Source: Pseudarthrobacter albicanus (GTDB taxonomy: Bacteria; Actinomycetota; Actinomycetes; Actinomycetales; Micrococcaceae). Taken from it: 64,000 nucleotides of DNA. Numbering within the stretch: position 1 is the stretch's first letter; every line of letters starts with the position of its first letter. The notes under the pieces are model-generated. The model saw only the letters and a list, made by a program, of their open reading frames with translations, was not told where the DNA came from and did no database searches. The stretch covers positions 62,001-126,000 of the forward strand of contig NZ_JAGPOT010000011.1 of assembly GCF_018224015.1 (NCBI RefSeq), written 5' to 3'. Positions 16,595 to 25,421 of this stretch are shown here, piece after piece. Both the position numbers and the translations under genes were made by a program.

Positions 16595-18040
16595 TCAGTC
16601 CCGGGCTGCGGCCCGGCGGCCGCGGCGCGTTTCGGGCACCGTTTCGAACTCGCCGACAGGGCCAACCTCGCGGTCGGTGACGCCGACGGCGTCGTCCGGC
16701 GCCTGAGGCGCGACCCGCCCGGCAGCGCCGATGCGGTCGGCTGTGTTAATGCGGGCTCCGACGGTGCCGGCTTTGATCCCGGTGGCCTTGACCACGAGCA
16801 CGGCGATCAGGGTGGTCACGGGGATCGCCAGGACCAGTCCGATGGAGCCGACGAGCGTGCGGATCACTTCCTCGGACAGTTCGGCGCTGGTGAGGGCGTC
16901 GCCCAGGGGCCGCTCGTAAAGCATCACGATGATCAGGACGGGCAGGGCCGCGCCGGCGTAGGCGAAGGCGATGGTGTAGACGGTGGAGGCGATGTGGTCC
17001 CGGCCGATCCGCATGGCGGAGGTGAAGAGCTTGCGGGCGGACGTCTCCGGGGCGAGTTCCCACAGTTCCCAGACGGCGGAGGACTGCGTGATGGTGACGT
17101 CGTTGAGGACACCCAGCCCGGAAATGATGAGCCCGCACAGGATGATGCCGGAGATGGAGATGTGGTCCGAGATGTTGGTGAGCGTGGCGGCGTCGTGGCT
17201 GCCCACCCCGGCGAGATTGGCGGCGTCGGTGGCCCAGGCCGCCAGCAGCGAGGTGATGCCGAGGCCGAACATGGTGCCCAGCAGCGCCGTCGACGTCCTG
17301 GCGGAGAAGCCGTGGGCGAAGTACAGCACCCCGATCATGATCACCGTGGACCCCACGAGCGCCAGGAGCAGCGGCGGTTTCCCTTCGACCAGGCCGGGGA
17401 GCATGAAGGAGACCAGCACGGCGTAGGCCCCCAACAGGCCGATCAGGGCCCGCAGCCCCCGCCAGCGCGCCACCGCGATCACGACGACGGCGTAGAGCAC
17501 CGCCAGGAAGATGATGGGCAGCGTGCGGACGAAATCGACGAAGACGTAGGCGGGTGAACCCTGGGCGGAGGCGCCCTGGACCGCGGAGAGATTCAGGTAG
17601 CGGATGTTGTCGCCGGGCTTGACCCCGTGGGACTTGGCGACGTCGGGGTTGATGACCACCTTGACCGGGTTGCCGCCCTTGTCCGGCTGTGTGTAGGCGA
17701 AGGTGCACTGCGAGCCCTGCGGCGCGGACTGGCCCTCCGGGGCGCCTTGTCCTGAGCCTGGCTGGGAGCCTGGCTGCGGGCCGTCAGTGCAGCTGCCCGC
17801 CACGACCCGCTGGATCTTGCCGGTGTCGAACGTGACCCCGGGAGCCGCCGCGTACGGGCTGGCCAGCGTGATGCCCTCCTTGCTGCCCGAGGGCCACATC
17901 ATGACCATGGCCGCAAGCGTCAGGAGCGCCAGCGGGACCAGGACGGCGGCCAGGATCCAGTTGGCCTTTTTCCGTGCGGCGCGCGCCTGGGGCGTCGGCT
18001 CAGCATGTTCCGTGGGGGCATGTGAATGTCCGGCGCCCAT
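16595..18040 (-). CDS. YibE/F-like multi-pass membrane protein
   Basis: A 481-aa membrane protein. A His-rich start (GAGHSHAPTEHAE) leads into one helix (ILAAVLVPLALLTLAAMVMM), then an extracytoplasmic domain of about 120 residues with a Gly/Gln/Pro-rich stretch and an OB-like segment, then seven or eight helices forming the YibE/F domain (VGSTVIMIGVLYFAHGFSART and LGVLNDVTITQSSAVWEL are typical). The role is unknown; metal or ion transport has been suggested for relatives. Start chosen at MGAGHSH because GAGG lies upstream; the earlier ATG lacks a ribosome site. Confidence 0.88.
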   Translation of the reverse strand: MGAGHSHAPTEHAEPTPQARAARKKANWILAAVLVPLALLTLAAMVMMWPSGSKEGITLASPYAAAPGVTFDTGKIQRVVAGSCTDGPQPGSQPGSGQGAPEGQSAPQGSQCTFAYTQPDKGGNPVKVVINPDVAKSHGVKPGDNIRYLNLSAVQGASAQGSPAYVFVDFVRTLPIIFLAVLYAVVVIAVARWRGLRALIGLLGAYAVLVSFMLPGLVEGKPPLLLALVGSTVIMIGVLYFAHGFSARTSTALLGTMFGLGITSLLAAWATDAANLAGVGSHDAATLTNISDHISISGIILCGLIISGLGVLNDVTITQSSAVWELWELAPETSARKLFTSAMRIGRDHIASTVYTIAFAYAGAALPVLIIVMLYERPLGDALTSAELSEEVIRTLVGSIGLVLAIPVTTLIAVLVVKATGIKAGTVGARINTADRIGAAGRVAPQAPDDAVGVTDREVGPVGEFETVPETRRGRRAAARD

Positions 18041-18271
18041 CAGCAGTTCAACCTCATGCCATGCCACTTTACGGCGTGCGCGGAGTCCTGGCGGACGGAT
18101 GAAGCCCCGCAGCCCGGGGCCATCGGTGCGGCCGTCGGCTCCGAATGGCCAATGGAAGGTCCTTCGGAGCCCGGGGATTATTCCTGCCGCCGGTTCCTGG
18201 ACCCCGTCCGGGCCTTGAACTGTCGGCGCGGCAACCTAGGCTTGGTAATTGACGGATGGGAGGACACCGGC

Positions 18272-19036
18272 GTGGCCATACGCAAACTCGACGACCGCGA
18301 ACATGTTGTGCCCGGGGCGGGGCCGGCGGCGAAGGCCGTGCTGAGCATCGCCGAGGCGGCCGGGGACACCCGCGGCGTCGCCCTGGTCCTGCACGGCGGG
18401 CGGGCGGACAGCTACGATGCGGTCCGCGCCCGGAGCCTGAGTCCGGCCCGGATGTTGCCGTTCGTACAGGCCCTCCGGGATCAGGGCGGCCCTCACGGCC
18501 TGGCCGTATGGAACCTCCGCAACCGGTACCGGGGGTGGAACGGGGAGGACATGTCCCCTGTCCGGGACGCCCGGTGGGCACTCGCGCACATCGGCCGTGA
18601 GCATCCGGGCGTGCCCGTCTATCTCCTCGGCCACTCGATGGGCGGGCTGACGGCCCTGTGCGTCGCGGACCACCCGCAGGTGGAGGCCGTGGTGGCCCTC
18701 GCCCCCTGGCTGAACGGGGCCACCCCGGTGGACCCGGTCGCCGGCCGGCGGATCCTGATCGTGCACGGCACCGAGGACCACTGGACCAGCCCGGCCAATT
18801 CGCTGGCCTACGCCCGGCGGGCAGAAGGCGTCGCCGGATCCGTGGACTATGTCGCGCTCAAGGGTGCCGGTCACTTCATGCTCCGCCGCCTGGGGCTGTG
18901 GAACGCGCTCGCGAACGGATTCATCCTCGATGCCTTCGCGGCCGGCACCGGAACCGGAACCGGGATGGAGCGCAACACCCAGGCCCTCCGCCGGCTCCTT
19001 CCCGCGGCCGGAGCCGGCCTTCCGGTGGTGCTGTGA
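18272..19036 (+). CDS. Alpha/beta hydrolase
   Basis: Soluble serine hydrolase of 254 aa. Triad residues visible are S122 in LLGHSMGGLTA, D169 in VHGTEDHWTS and H201 in KGAGHFMLRR; the oxyanion region is VLHGGRAD (40-47). The small size and plain core suggest an esterase or dienelactone-hydrolase-like enzyme; the substrate is unknown. The start is GTG at 18272 with GGGAGG 8 nt upstream. Its TGA lies inside a tandem repeat that leads into the next gene, so the two are probably co-translated. Confidence 0.85.
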   Translation: MAIRKLDDREHVVPGAGPAAKAVLSIAEAAGDTRGVALVLHGGRADSYDAVRARSLSPARMLPFVQALRDQGGPHGLAVWNLRNRYRGWNGEDMSPVRDARWALAHIGREHPGVPVYLLGHSMGGLTALCVADHPQVEAVVALAPWLNGATPVDPVAGRRILIVHGTEDHWTSPANSLAYARRAEGVAGSVDYVALKGAGHFMLRRLGLWNALANGFILDAFAAGTGTGTGMERNTQALRRLLPAAGAGLPVVL

Positions 19037-19066
19037 TGGTGGTGCTGTGATGGTGGTGCTGTGATG
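19025..19066 (+). repeat. 14-bp tandem repeat joining two genes
   Basis: GTGGTGCTGTGATG is present three times without a gap (19025-19038, 19039-19052, 19053-19066). Each unit contains TGATG, an overlapping stop and start. The hydrolase stops in the first unit and the DUF1295 gene starts in the third. Because 14 is not a multiple of three, each unit offers the ATG in a different frame. Confidence 0.9.
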
Positions 19067-19864
19067 CCGCAATTTCCGCTCGGCGCCTTCCTCGCCAGCC
19101 TTCCCTGGGTGGCCGCGGCGCTCGCGGTCCTGCTGGCGCTGACTTTCGCTGTCGCCGTACGGCGGAGCCGCCATTCGGTGATGGACACGGTGTGGGGGCC
19201 CGGTTTCGTGGTGGTGGCCGCGCTCTCGTGGCTGCTCTCGGCAGGCCACGGCGACGGCGGACGCCGCCTGCTGCTCCTGGCCCTGGTGGCGGTGTGGGGC
19301 CTCCGGCTGGCCGCGCACATCGGGGTCCGGGCACACGGCGGGCACGAGGATCCGCGGTATGTGGACATGCTCTCCGCCGCGCCCGGCTCCCGGAACGTCT
19401 ACGCGCTGCGCCGGGTATACCTGCCGCAGGGCGTGGTCCTGTTCTTCGTCTCGCTCACCGTGCAGGTCGGCATGTTCAGCACCGGGACGCCCGGCTGGCT
19501 GGCGCTGGCCGGGGTCCTGCTGTGGATCCTCGGCTTCGTCTTCGAGACGGCCGGCGACTGGCAGCTGACACGGTTCAAGGCCGACCCGTCCAGGCGCGGG
19601 ACCGTGCTCGACACCGGGCTCTGGCGCTACACCCGCCACCCCAACTACTTCGGCGACGCCGCCGTCTGGGCGGGTCTGTTCCTCGTGGCCGCCGATTCCT
19701 GGCCCGGCGTCCTGACCGTCCTCTCCCCTGCGCTGATGATCTGGACCCTCGCCGGCAAGACCGGGAAACCCCTGGCGGAGCAGGCCATGTCCGCCCGCCC
19801 CGGGTACAAGGAGTACATCGCGGCCACCTCGGGCTTCATCCCGTGGCCGCCCCGCCGCACCTGA
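19064..19864 (+). CDS. DUF1295 membrane protein (steroid-5-alpha-reductase-like)
   Basis: A 266-aa integral membrane protein with about six helices. The C-terminal half has the diagnostic DTGLWRYTRHPNYFGDAAVWAG, a substrate/NADPH-binding motif shared with steroid 5-alpha reductases and isoprenylcysteine methyltransferases, followed by RPGYKEYIAATSGFIPWPPR. It is probably a lipid reductase or methyltransferase. Start taken as ATG at 19064, with a GTG codon directly before. It follows the hydrolase and precedes the acyltransferase gene, all on the plus strand, hinting at a small lipid-metabolism unit. Confidence 0.88.
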   Translation: MPQFPLGAFLASLPWVAAALAVLLALTFAVAVRRSRHSVMDTVWGPGFVVVAALSWLLSAGHGDGGRRLLLLALVAVWGLRLAAHIGVRAHGGHEDPRYVDMLSAAPGSRNVYALRRVYLPQGVVLFFVSLTVQVGMFSTGTPGWLALAGVLLWILGFVFETAGDWQLTRFKADPSRRGTVLDTGLWRYTRHPNYFGDAAVWAGLFLVAADSWPGVLTVLSPALMIWTLAGKTGKPLAEQAMSARPGYKEYIAATSGFIPWPPRRT

Positions 19865-19921
19865 AGGCCGGCACCCGCGGGGCACCCCACTTTTCCAGGT
19901 TCATCCAGCAGGAGGCACACC

Positions 19922-20752
19922 ATGGCCTGGCGGCCCAAGCCCAGCGACTGCTTCTACCGCTTCATCGTCCGCACCGGCCTGGCGCTGCGCTGGCTCCTGG
20001 GCATCCAGATCATCATCACCGGCCGGGAGCATCTCCCGGCGCCGGAACCGCGCCGTGTTTCCCCCGGCGGATCCTCCCGGCGCGTCACCCCGGGAACGGG
20101 GGCGGTCGTGGCGATCACCCACTTCGGTTACTTCGACTTCGCCTTCGGCGAGCTGCTGCTGTGGCGGAACAACCGGGCCCAGTTGCGGTTCCTGATCACC
20201 CAGGGCGCCGCGGACCACTGGTTCGCCGGGCCGGCCATCAGCGCCGCGGGACAGGTGGTGGTGGGGTACGGGTCGGGATCGCACGCGTACGACGAGGCCG
20301 TCGCCAGGCTCCGTGCCGGCGAGTACATCGCCATCCTTCCGGAGGCGGGCGTCAGCCGCAGCTTCCGGGTCCGGGAATGCAAGACCGGCGCCGTGCGGAT
20401 GGCCGCCGAGGCGGGCGTGCCGATCATTCCCGTCTCGGTCTGGGGCGCGCACCGGCTGATGACACGGCACCACGGCTTCTCCCCTCGCCGGGCCTGGCGT
20501 GCCCCGGTCCGGATCCATGTGGGCGAGCCCCTGCTCCCGGATCCGGCCGCGGATGTGCCGGCCGCCGCGGCAAGGCTGCGCGAGGTGCTCCAGGCCGGCA
20601 TCGACGCCGGGATCGCGGACTTCCCCCTCAAGCCGGCCCCCGGCGACTGGTGGATGCCGGCGGACCTCGGCGGCGGGGCACCCACCGAGGAGCAGCGGCG
20701 CAAGCTGGACGAGGCGGAGGGCCCGCGGCGCCCGGGCGGCTGGCGCCGGTAA
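19922..20752 (+). CDS. 1-acyl-sn-glycerol-3-phosphate acyltransferase-like (PlsC family)
   Basis: Membrane-associated acyltransferase of 276 aa. Motif I is HX4D in ITHFGYFDFAF; motif III reads ILPEAGVSRSF, where most relatives have PEGTRS; motif IV is VPIIPVSVWGA. The first helix is FIVRTGLALRWLLGIQIIIT. The C-terminal 60 residues are polar and Pro-rich. It probably acylates lysophosphatidate or a related lipid; the altered motif III leaves the acceptor open. It lies 57 nt after the DUF1295 gene. The gene ends at a 66-nt inverted repeat shared with two other convergent junctions. Confidence 0.85.
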   Translation: MAWRPKPSDCFYRFIVRTGLALRWLLGIQIIITGREHLPAPEPRRVSPGGSSRRVTPGTGAVVAITHFGYFDFAFGELLLWRNNRAQLRFLITQGAADHWFAGPAISAAGQVVVGYGSGSHAYDEAVARLRAGEYIAILPEAGVSRSFRVRECKTGAVRMAAEAGVPIIPVSVWGAHRLMTRHHGFSPRRAWRAPVRIHVGEPLLPDPAADVPAAAARLREVLQAGIDAGIADFPLKPAPGDWWMPADLGGGAPTEEQRRKLDEAEGPRRPGGWRR

Positions 20753-20795
20753 GCCGGAGCCGCCGTCGTCGTCCCGGCACTGGAGGCCCGTTAAG

Positions 20796-20861
20796 CCGAA
20801 CTGACCCGCAGCAGTTGTCGTTTTCAGGCGTGGGAACGACAACTACTGCGAGTCAGTTGGG
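20796..20861. repeat. 66-nt inverted-repeat element, copy A (convergent junction)
   Basis: Arms AACTGAC..GCAG.AGTTGTCGTT and the complement, around a loop at about 20823-20834. The minus-strand reading begins CCCAACTGACTCGCAG and matches copies B (50651) and C (54471) in length and pattern. It lies between the ends of the acyltransferase (+) and GNAT (-) genes and is the likely bidirectional terminator. Confidence 0.85.
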
Positions 20862-20866
20862 GAAGC

Positions 20867-21862
20867 TCAGTCGGAGACGACCAGGGTTTCGGCGCCCTGG
20901 ACATGCGCCCTGCCGCTTTCCAGCAGCGGCTCGACGACGGCACGGAGCGCGGTCATGGAGTCGTCCACTTCCAGCAGGACCGGGTACTGGTACGCGATCA
21001 GCGCCAGCAGGTCCCGGACTGCGGCCTGGGCCTGCTCCGGGCTAAGCTGCGGGTCGTGGCCCAGGAACACGTCCGTCGGCTGGCCGGACGTGGCCTGCGC
21101 CGCGTCCTCCCCCTCGGCCGGGGCAAGCTCCGCGTAGCTGATGGCGAAGGCCTCGAGCCGGCCCTTCCTGCTCGCCGGGACGCCCTGGCCGAAGGCGCTG
21201 GCCTTGGGCGCCCGGAGCACGATCGCGCCGTGGGCCCCGCTCAGCTCGTCCAGGAACAGCCGCTGCACGGTGCCGATGCCCAGTTCCCCGGGGCTGTCCC
21301 ACCCGTGCACTGCCGTGTAGTAGCGGCCCACGACGTCGCTGAGTTCCACCGAACCGGTGGCCAGATCCTCCACCTGGTCGGAGGCCGCGGACTCGGACCC
21401 GTCGCCGAAGACCGGCAGCTTGAGCACCCCCGGCTCCACGACGACGAGGCGGGAGCGCTGGATCGGGGCCAGGCCCGCCGCCTCGGCGAACGCCGCCCCC
21501 GGGGTGCCCGGCTCCACCTTGCAGCGGAGTTTGGAGATGCCCGACGGCGCCCGCTGCGCCTCGTGCCGGAGCATGGTCAGCAGCGTGGAGCCGACGCCGG
21601 CGCGGCGGTGCTGCCGGTCGACCTCGATGTAGGCCCAGAGCCGTTCCGGGTGCAGGGAGGCCTCGTGGACGACCCCGGCGGCGACCGGGATGGCCACGCC
21701 GTCGACGACGTCCTCGGCTACGATGCAGCGCCGCCACGGGGCGTTCCCCGAGGGCGCCAGCGTGCCGCGGAATTGTCCGGCCTGGACCGTTTCCGGTCCG
21801 CCCCAGATTTCCAGCAGCGCGAGGTCGTCGCCCTCGCGCCATTCACGGTATGCGATCGCCAT
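20867..21862 (-). CDS. GNAT-family N-acetyltransferase
   Basis: A 331-aa protein. The first half is a complete GNAT fold with the acetyl-CoA loop VDRQHRRAGVGSTLL (about 77-91). The second half (about 170-331) looks like a second, degenerate GNAT domain, giving the tandem layout of some actinobacterial proteins. The acceptor is unknown. Its ATG lies 2 nt after the glyS stop (TGACCATG), so it is translationally coupled to glycyl-tRNA synthetase, which may hint at a role with aminoacyl or glycyl compounds, though this is only context. Confidence 0.85.
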   Translation of the reverse strand: MAIAYREWREGDDLALLEIWGGPETVQAGQFRGTLAPSGNAPWRRCIVAEDVVDGVAIPVAAGVVHEASLHPERLWAYIEVDRQHRRAGVGSTLLTMLRHEAQRAPSGISKLRCKVEPGTPGAAFAEAAGLAPIQRSRLVVVEPGVLKLPVFGDGSESAASDQVEDLATGSVELSDVVGRYYTAVHGWDSPGELGIGTVQRLFLDELSGAHGAIVLRAPKASAFGQGVPASRKGRLEAFAISYAELAPAEGEDAAQATSGQPTDVFLGHDPQLSPEQAQAAVRDLLALIAYQYPVLLEVDDSMTALRAVVEPLLESGRAHVQGAETLVVSD

Positions 21863-21864
21863 GG

Positions 21865-23250
21865 TCAGGCGCCGATCAGGCGTGCGGCCAGGTAGCCCTC
21901 CACCTTGTCCAGGGAGACCCGGTCCTGGCTCATGGTGTCGCGTTCGCGGATCGTCACGGCCTGGTCGTCGAGGGTTTCGAAGTCCACGGTGATGCAGAAC
22001 GGGGTGCCGATCTCGTCCTGGCGGCGGTAGCGGCGGCCGATGGCGCCGGCGTCGTCGAACTCGATGTTCCAGTTCCTGCGCAACTGGGCGGCGAGGTCCT
22101 TGGCCTTCGGGGACAGGTCCTCGTTGCGGCTCAGCGGCAGCACGGCGGCCTTGACCGGGGCCAGGCGCGGGTCGAGCCTGAGCACGGTGCGGACGTCGAC
22201 GCCGCCCTTGGCGTTGGGTGCCTCGTCCTCGGTGTAGGCGTCGACCAGGAACGCCATGAAGGAGCGGGTGAGGCCGGCAGCGGGTTCGATCACGTACGGG
22301 GTGTAGCGCTCGTTGGTGGCCTGGTTGAAGTAGCTCAGGTCCGTGCCGGAGGCTTTGGAGTGCGTGGAGAGGTCGAAGTCGGTGCGGTTGGCGATTCCCT
22401 CCAGCTCGCCCCACTCCGAGCCCTGGAAACCGAAGCGGTATTCGATGTCCGTGGTGCCCTTGGAGTAGTGGCTGAGCTTGTCCAGCGGGTGCTCGAAGAA
22501 GCGCAGGTTTTCCTCCCGGATGCCCAGGCCGGTGTACCAGGACATGCGCTCCTTCATCCAGTACTGGTGCCAGTGCTCGTCCGTACCGGGCTCGACGAAG
22601 AATTCCATTTCCATCTGCTCGAACTCGCGCGTGCGGAAGATGAAGTTGCCCGGCGTGATCTCGTTGCGGAAGGACTTGCCGATCTGGCCGATGCCGAACG
22701 GCGGCTTCCGGCGGGAGGCGGTGAGGACATTGTTGAAGTTGACGAAGATGCCCTGGGCGGTCTCGGGGCGCAGGTAGTGCAGGCCCTCTTCGCTGGCCAC
22801 CGGCCCGAGGTAGGTCTTGAGCAGGCCGGAGAACTCCTGGGGTTCGGTCCATTCGCCGCGGGTGCCGCAGTTGGCGCAGGCGATGTCCTTCAGGCCGTTC
22901 TCGGCGGGGCGGCCCTTCTTCTCCTCGTATTCCTCCTCGAGGTGGTCCGCACGGTAACGCTTGTGGCAGGAGAGGCACTCCACCAGGGGGTCGGAGAAGA
23001 CGTCGACGTGGCCGGAGGCCTCCCAGACCTGGCGGGGCAGGATGACCGAGGAGTCCAGGCCGACGACGTCCTCGCGGCCGCGGACCACCGACTGCCACCA
23101 CTGGCGCTTGATGTTTTCCTTGAGCTCCGCTCCCAGGGGCCCGTAATCCCAGGCAGAACGTGAGCCACCATAGATTTCACCGGCCTGGAAAACGAAACCC
23201 CGGCGCTTGGCGAGGGAAATGATCTGGTCGAGGACGGATTTTGCTGCCAT
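21865..23250 (-). CDS. glyS: Glycyl-tRNA synthetase (alpha2 type)
   Basis: Class II aminoacyl-tRNA synthetase charging tRNA-Gly. The 461-aa protein has the N-terminal [12 protein letters not shown], a zinc-binding insert (CLSCHKRYR and CANCG), motif 2 in [20 protein letters not shown] and motif 3 in [14 protein letters not shown], then the anticodon-binding domain. This is the single-chain eukaryote/archaeal-like GlyRS used by actinobacteria. The ATG has GGAG upstream. First gene of a two-gene unit with a GNAT protein. Confidence 0.97.
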   Translation of the reverse strand: MAAKSVLDQIISLAKRRGFVFQAGEIYGGSRSAWDYGPLGAELKENIKRQWWQSVVRGREDVVGLDSSVILPRQVWEASGHVDVFSDPLVECLSCHKRYRADHLEEEYEEKKGRPAENGLKDIACANCGTRGEWTEPQEFSGLLKTYLGPVASEEGLHYLRPETAQGIFVNFNNVLTASRRKPPFGIGQIGKSFRNEITPGNFIFRTREFEQMEMEFFVEPGTDEHWHQYWMKERMSWYTGLGIREENLRFFEHPLDKLSHYSKGTTDIEYRFGFQGSEWGELEGIANRTDFDLSTHSKASGTDLSYFNQATNERYTPYVIEPAAGLTRSFMAFLVDAYTEDEAPNAKGGVDVRTVLRLDPRLAPVKAAVLPLSRNEDLSPKAKDLAAQLRRNWNIEFDDAGAIGRRYRRQDEIGTPFCITVDFETLDDQAVTIRERDTMSQDRVSLDKVEGYLAARLIGA

Positions 23251-23393
23251 GGGAACTCCAATTTCTACAGGGCCGCTGGGTGCGGTCCGCGGTCTGCGCC
23301 CCGGATCCCCGGCTGGTGCCGGACGGAGCAGTGCGAACGGTGCGGTGCGAACGGTGCGGTGCAGGAAGCTGCGCCTCCTAGCCTACCGGCCTG

Positions 23394-24389
23394 CTACCGC
23401 TTCAGGGCCCCCTTGGGCCAGGGCAGGGTGGCGAGGACTATGGCGGCGAGCGTCAGGATGGTGCCGAGGACCGTGGGCGGCGCCACCACGGTCCCGGGCA
23501 CGGGCAGGACGACGTCGAGCGCCAGGGACCCCAGCAGCTGGCCGGCGATCATCCCCAGGCCCGTGACCAGCACCCCGAGGCTGCGGACCAGCAGGGCGCC
23601 GACGCCGATGAAAATCGCGCCCATCGGGCCGCCGAGGTAGTACCACCACTGGCCCGGGAGGCCGTTGCCCGCACCGGCGACGCCGAGCTTGATCAGCCAG
23701 GCGATCCACAGCAGGGCCGTGCCGGTGACGAAGTTCACCAGCGTGGCGGCGATGGGCGTGCCGTAGTGGACCGTGGCGGTGCCGTTCATGGCCTGCTGGA
23801 AGCTCATCAGGAAGCCGGCCAGCACGGGCAGGAGGATGGTGGCCAGCAGCGCTCCGGTACCGGATCCGCCGTCGTGCCCGCCGCCGGCCGCCGCCGGTCC
23901 GGCGAGGCGCGGGGACACGGCCCAGGCGACGGCGGCGATGGTCAGGAGGCACCCGATGACCCGGATGCCGGTGACGCGCTTCTTGCCGGCGGGCCCGATC
24001 CCGATCCGGTCCACCAGCAGGCCGCTGACGGTCTGGCCGGTCACCGTGGCGACGGTGAACAGGGCGACGCCCAGCAGCCCCACCGTGAAGGACTGCGCAA
24101 AGACGAAGAAAGCCCCGATGCAGCCGGCCAGCACATAGTAGGGCGGAAACCGGCGTTCCCGGACGGCCGGCAGGATCCGGGCCAGCCCCGCCCGGCCCTT
24201 CGGCAGGAGCAGGGAAATGACGATCATCAGGACCAGCCCGGTGGTGAAGCTGACCACTGCGGCTCCGATGCCGTCCGCCAACGCCGCCCCGAGCGCTCCG
24301 TTGATGCGCCCCTGGACGGGGATGAACAGCCCGGCTGCCACGGCCAGGAGCAGGCCCGCGAGCAGCGGGAGGCGTGCAGGATGGGTCAT
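23394..24389 (-). CDS. DMT-family transporter (YdcZ/DUF606 type)
   Basis: A 331-aa membrane protein built from two repeats of about five helices, each starting with the DUF606 pattern: FIPVQGRINGALGAAL in the first half and MSFQQAMNGTATVHYG in the second. Substrate unknown. The start is placed at the ATG at 24389 because AAGGTG lies 8 nt upstream; a GTG three codons earlier is possible. It is divergent from the S4 gene with only about 30 nt between starts, so their promoters overlap. Confidence 0.88.
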   Translation of the reverse strand: MTHPARLPLLAGLLLAVAAGLFIPVQGRINGALGAALADGIGAAVVSFTTGLVLMIVISLLLPKGRAGLARILPAVRERRFPPYYVLAGCIGAFFVFAQSFTVGLLGVALFTVATVTGQTVSGLLVDRIGIGPAGKKRVTGIRVIGCLLTIAAVAWAVSPRLAGPAAAGGGHDGGSGTGALLATILLPVLAGFLMSFQQAMNGTATVHYGTPIAATLVNFVTGTALLWIAWLIKLGVAGAGNGLPGQWWYYLGGPMGAIFIGVGALLVRSLGVLVTGLGMIAGQLLGSLALDVVLPVPGTVVAPPTVLGTILTLAAIVLATLPWPKGALKR

Positions 24390-24421
24390 TCGTGACACCT
24401 TACGTCAGGCATTATTGCTCT

Positions 24422-24658
24422 ATGAGCAACCCGGAAATTGAAGAGGTCCCCATCCGCGACGACATGATCCGCCTGGGCCAGCTGCTGAAGCTTGCCGGCC
24501 TCGTGGAGGACGGTGTGGAGGCGGCGGAGCTGATCAGGAACGGCCTCGTGAAGGTCAACGGCGAGATCGATGACCGCCGCGGCCGCCAGCTCCACGACGG
24601 CGACACCGTCACTGTCAGCGGCCGGACCGTGCGGATCAGCACGCCAGCCGGTTCCTAG
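24422..24658 (+). CDS. S4-domain RNA-binding protein (YbcJ-like)
   Basis: A 78-aa protein made almost only of an S4 fold: IRLGQLLKLAGLVEDGVEA, then the RNA-contact turn AELIRNGLVKVNGEIDDRRGRQL and GDTV. Stand-alone S4 proteins bind structured RNA, often on the ribosome. The ATG at 24422 is close to the divergent transporter start and lacks a clear ribosome site, so the message may be nearly leaderless. Confidence 0.9.
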   Translation: MSNPEIEEVPIRDDMIRLGQLLKLAGLVEDGVEAAELIRNGLVKVNGEIDDRRGRQLHDGDTVTVSGRTVRISTPAGS

Positions 24659-24700
24659 CACTCCGGCGGGCGGAGCCGCGGTGGGGGCGCGGGCGGAGGC

Positions 24701-25351
24701 CTACTTGTTGAGGACCTCGTGGGTGAGGAACTCGGACACATGGCCCATTTCCTGCTGGTTGATGCCGTGCCACATTCCGGAATACAGCACCTTGGTGAGC
24801 TTCACATGCTTGCGGACCCAGCCCATCGTGTACTCGATCTTGTCCGGCGTGATCACCGGGTCCTGCTGGTCCCGGCCCCAGAACAGCGGCACCGTCCCCT
24901 CCAGTTCGTGGTCGCGGAAGCTCGGGTCGTCCCCGGCGTCGACGGCAAACCCTGACAGCCCGACGACGGCGGTGAAGTCCGCCGGGCGCTGCCGCAGCAG
25001 CGTCGTGGCCATGGCCATGCCCATGGAGAAGCCGAGCAGCGTCACCGAGGGGTGGTTGGCCTTGACGGAGTCGATCCAGGCCTGGGCGTACCCGGCGGCT
25101 GCCTTGACGGCGTCGAGCGAGTAGTCAACGGTGCCGGTCAGCGGGAACCAGGTGAAGCCCGCCCCGGAGACCAGGGGCGCACGGACGGAAGCCACCGCGA
25201 ACTCCCCGGGCAGCATGTCCGCCAGGCTGAGCAGGTCCTGCTCGTTGGCGCCGTAGCCGTGCAGCAGGACCAGGAGCGGTTTGCCGGCCCTGGCTTCCTC
25301 GGACTTGGACCACAGGACAACGGGGGCGGGGAAGGCATCGGCAAGAGTCAT
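24701..25351 (-). CDS. Phospholipase/carboxylesterase-family alpha/beta hydrolase
   Basis: A 216-aa serine esterase. Nucleophile S109 sits in LLGFSMGMAMA. The oxyanion strand is LLVLLHGYGANEQDLLSLA (28-46), the acid is in FWGRDQQDPVI and the base His is in YSGMWHGINQQE. It resembles the PF02230 carboxylesterase family. The start at MTLADAFPAP is where family similarity begins; longer forms would run into the divergent SGNH gene upstream region. Confidence 0.87.
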   Translation of the reverse strand: MTLADAFPAPVVLWSKSEEARAGKPLLVLLHGYGANEQDLLSLADMLPGEFAVASVRAPLVSGAGFTWFPLTGTVDYSLDAVKAAAGYAQAWIDSVKANHPSVTLLGFSMGMAMATTLLRQRPADFTAVVGLSGFAVDAGDDPSFRDHELEGTVPLFWGRDQQDPVITPDKIEYTMGWVRKHVKLTKVLYSGMWHGINQQEMGHVSEFLTHEVLNK

Positions 25352-25421
25352 GGAACCATTCTTACAGTTACCCATCGGTAACAAGTTGCGGTGGCGTAGC
25401 TTTGCCTGAAGAGTGCAGGAT

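Noticed and set aside
18026-18271. Longer N-terminus for the alpha/beta hydrolase
   Set aside because: The extension overlaps the divergent YibE/F start, lacks a ribosome site and has no family similarity; the GTG at 18272 has GGGAGG at ideal spacing.
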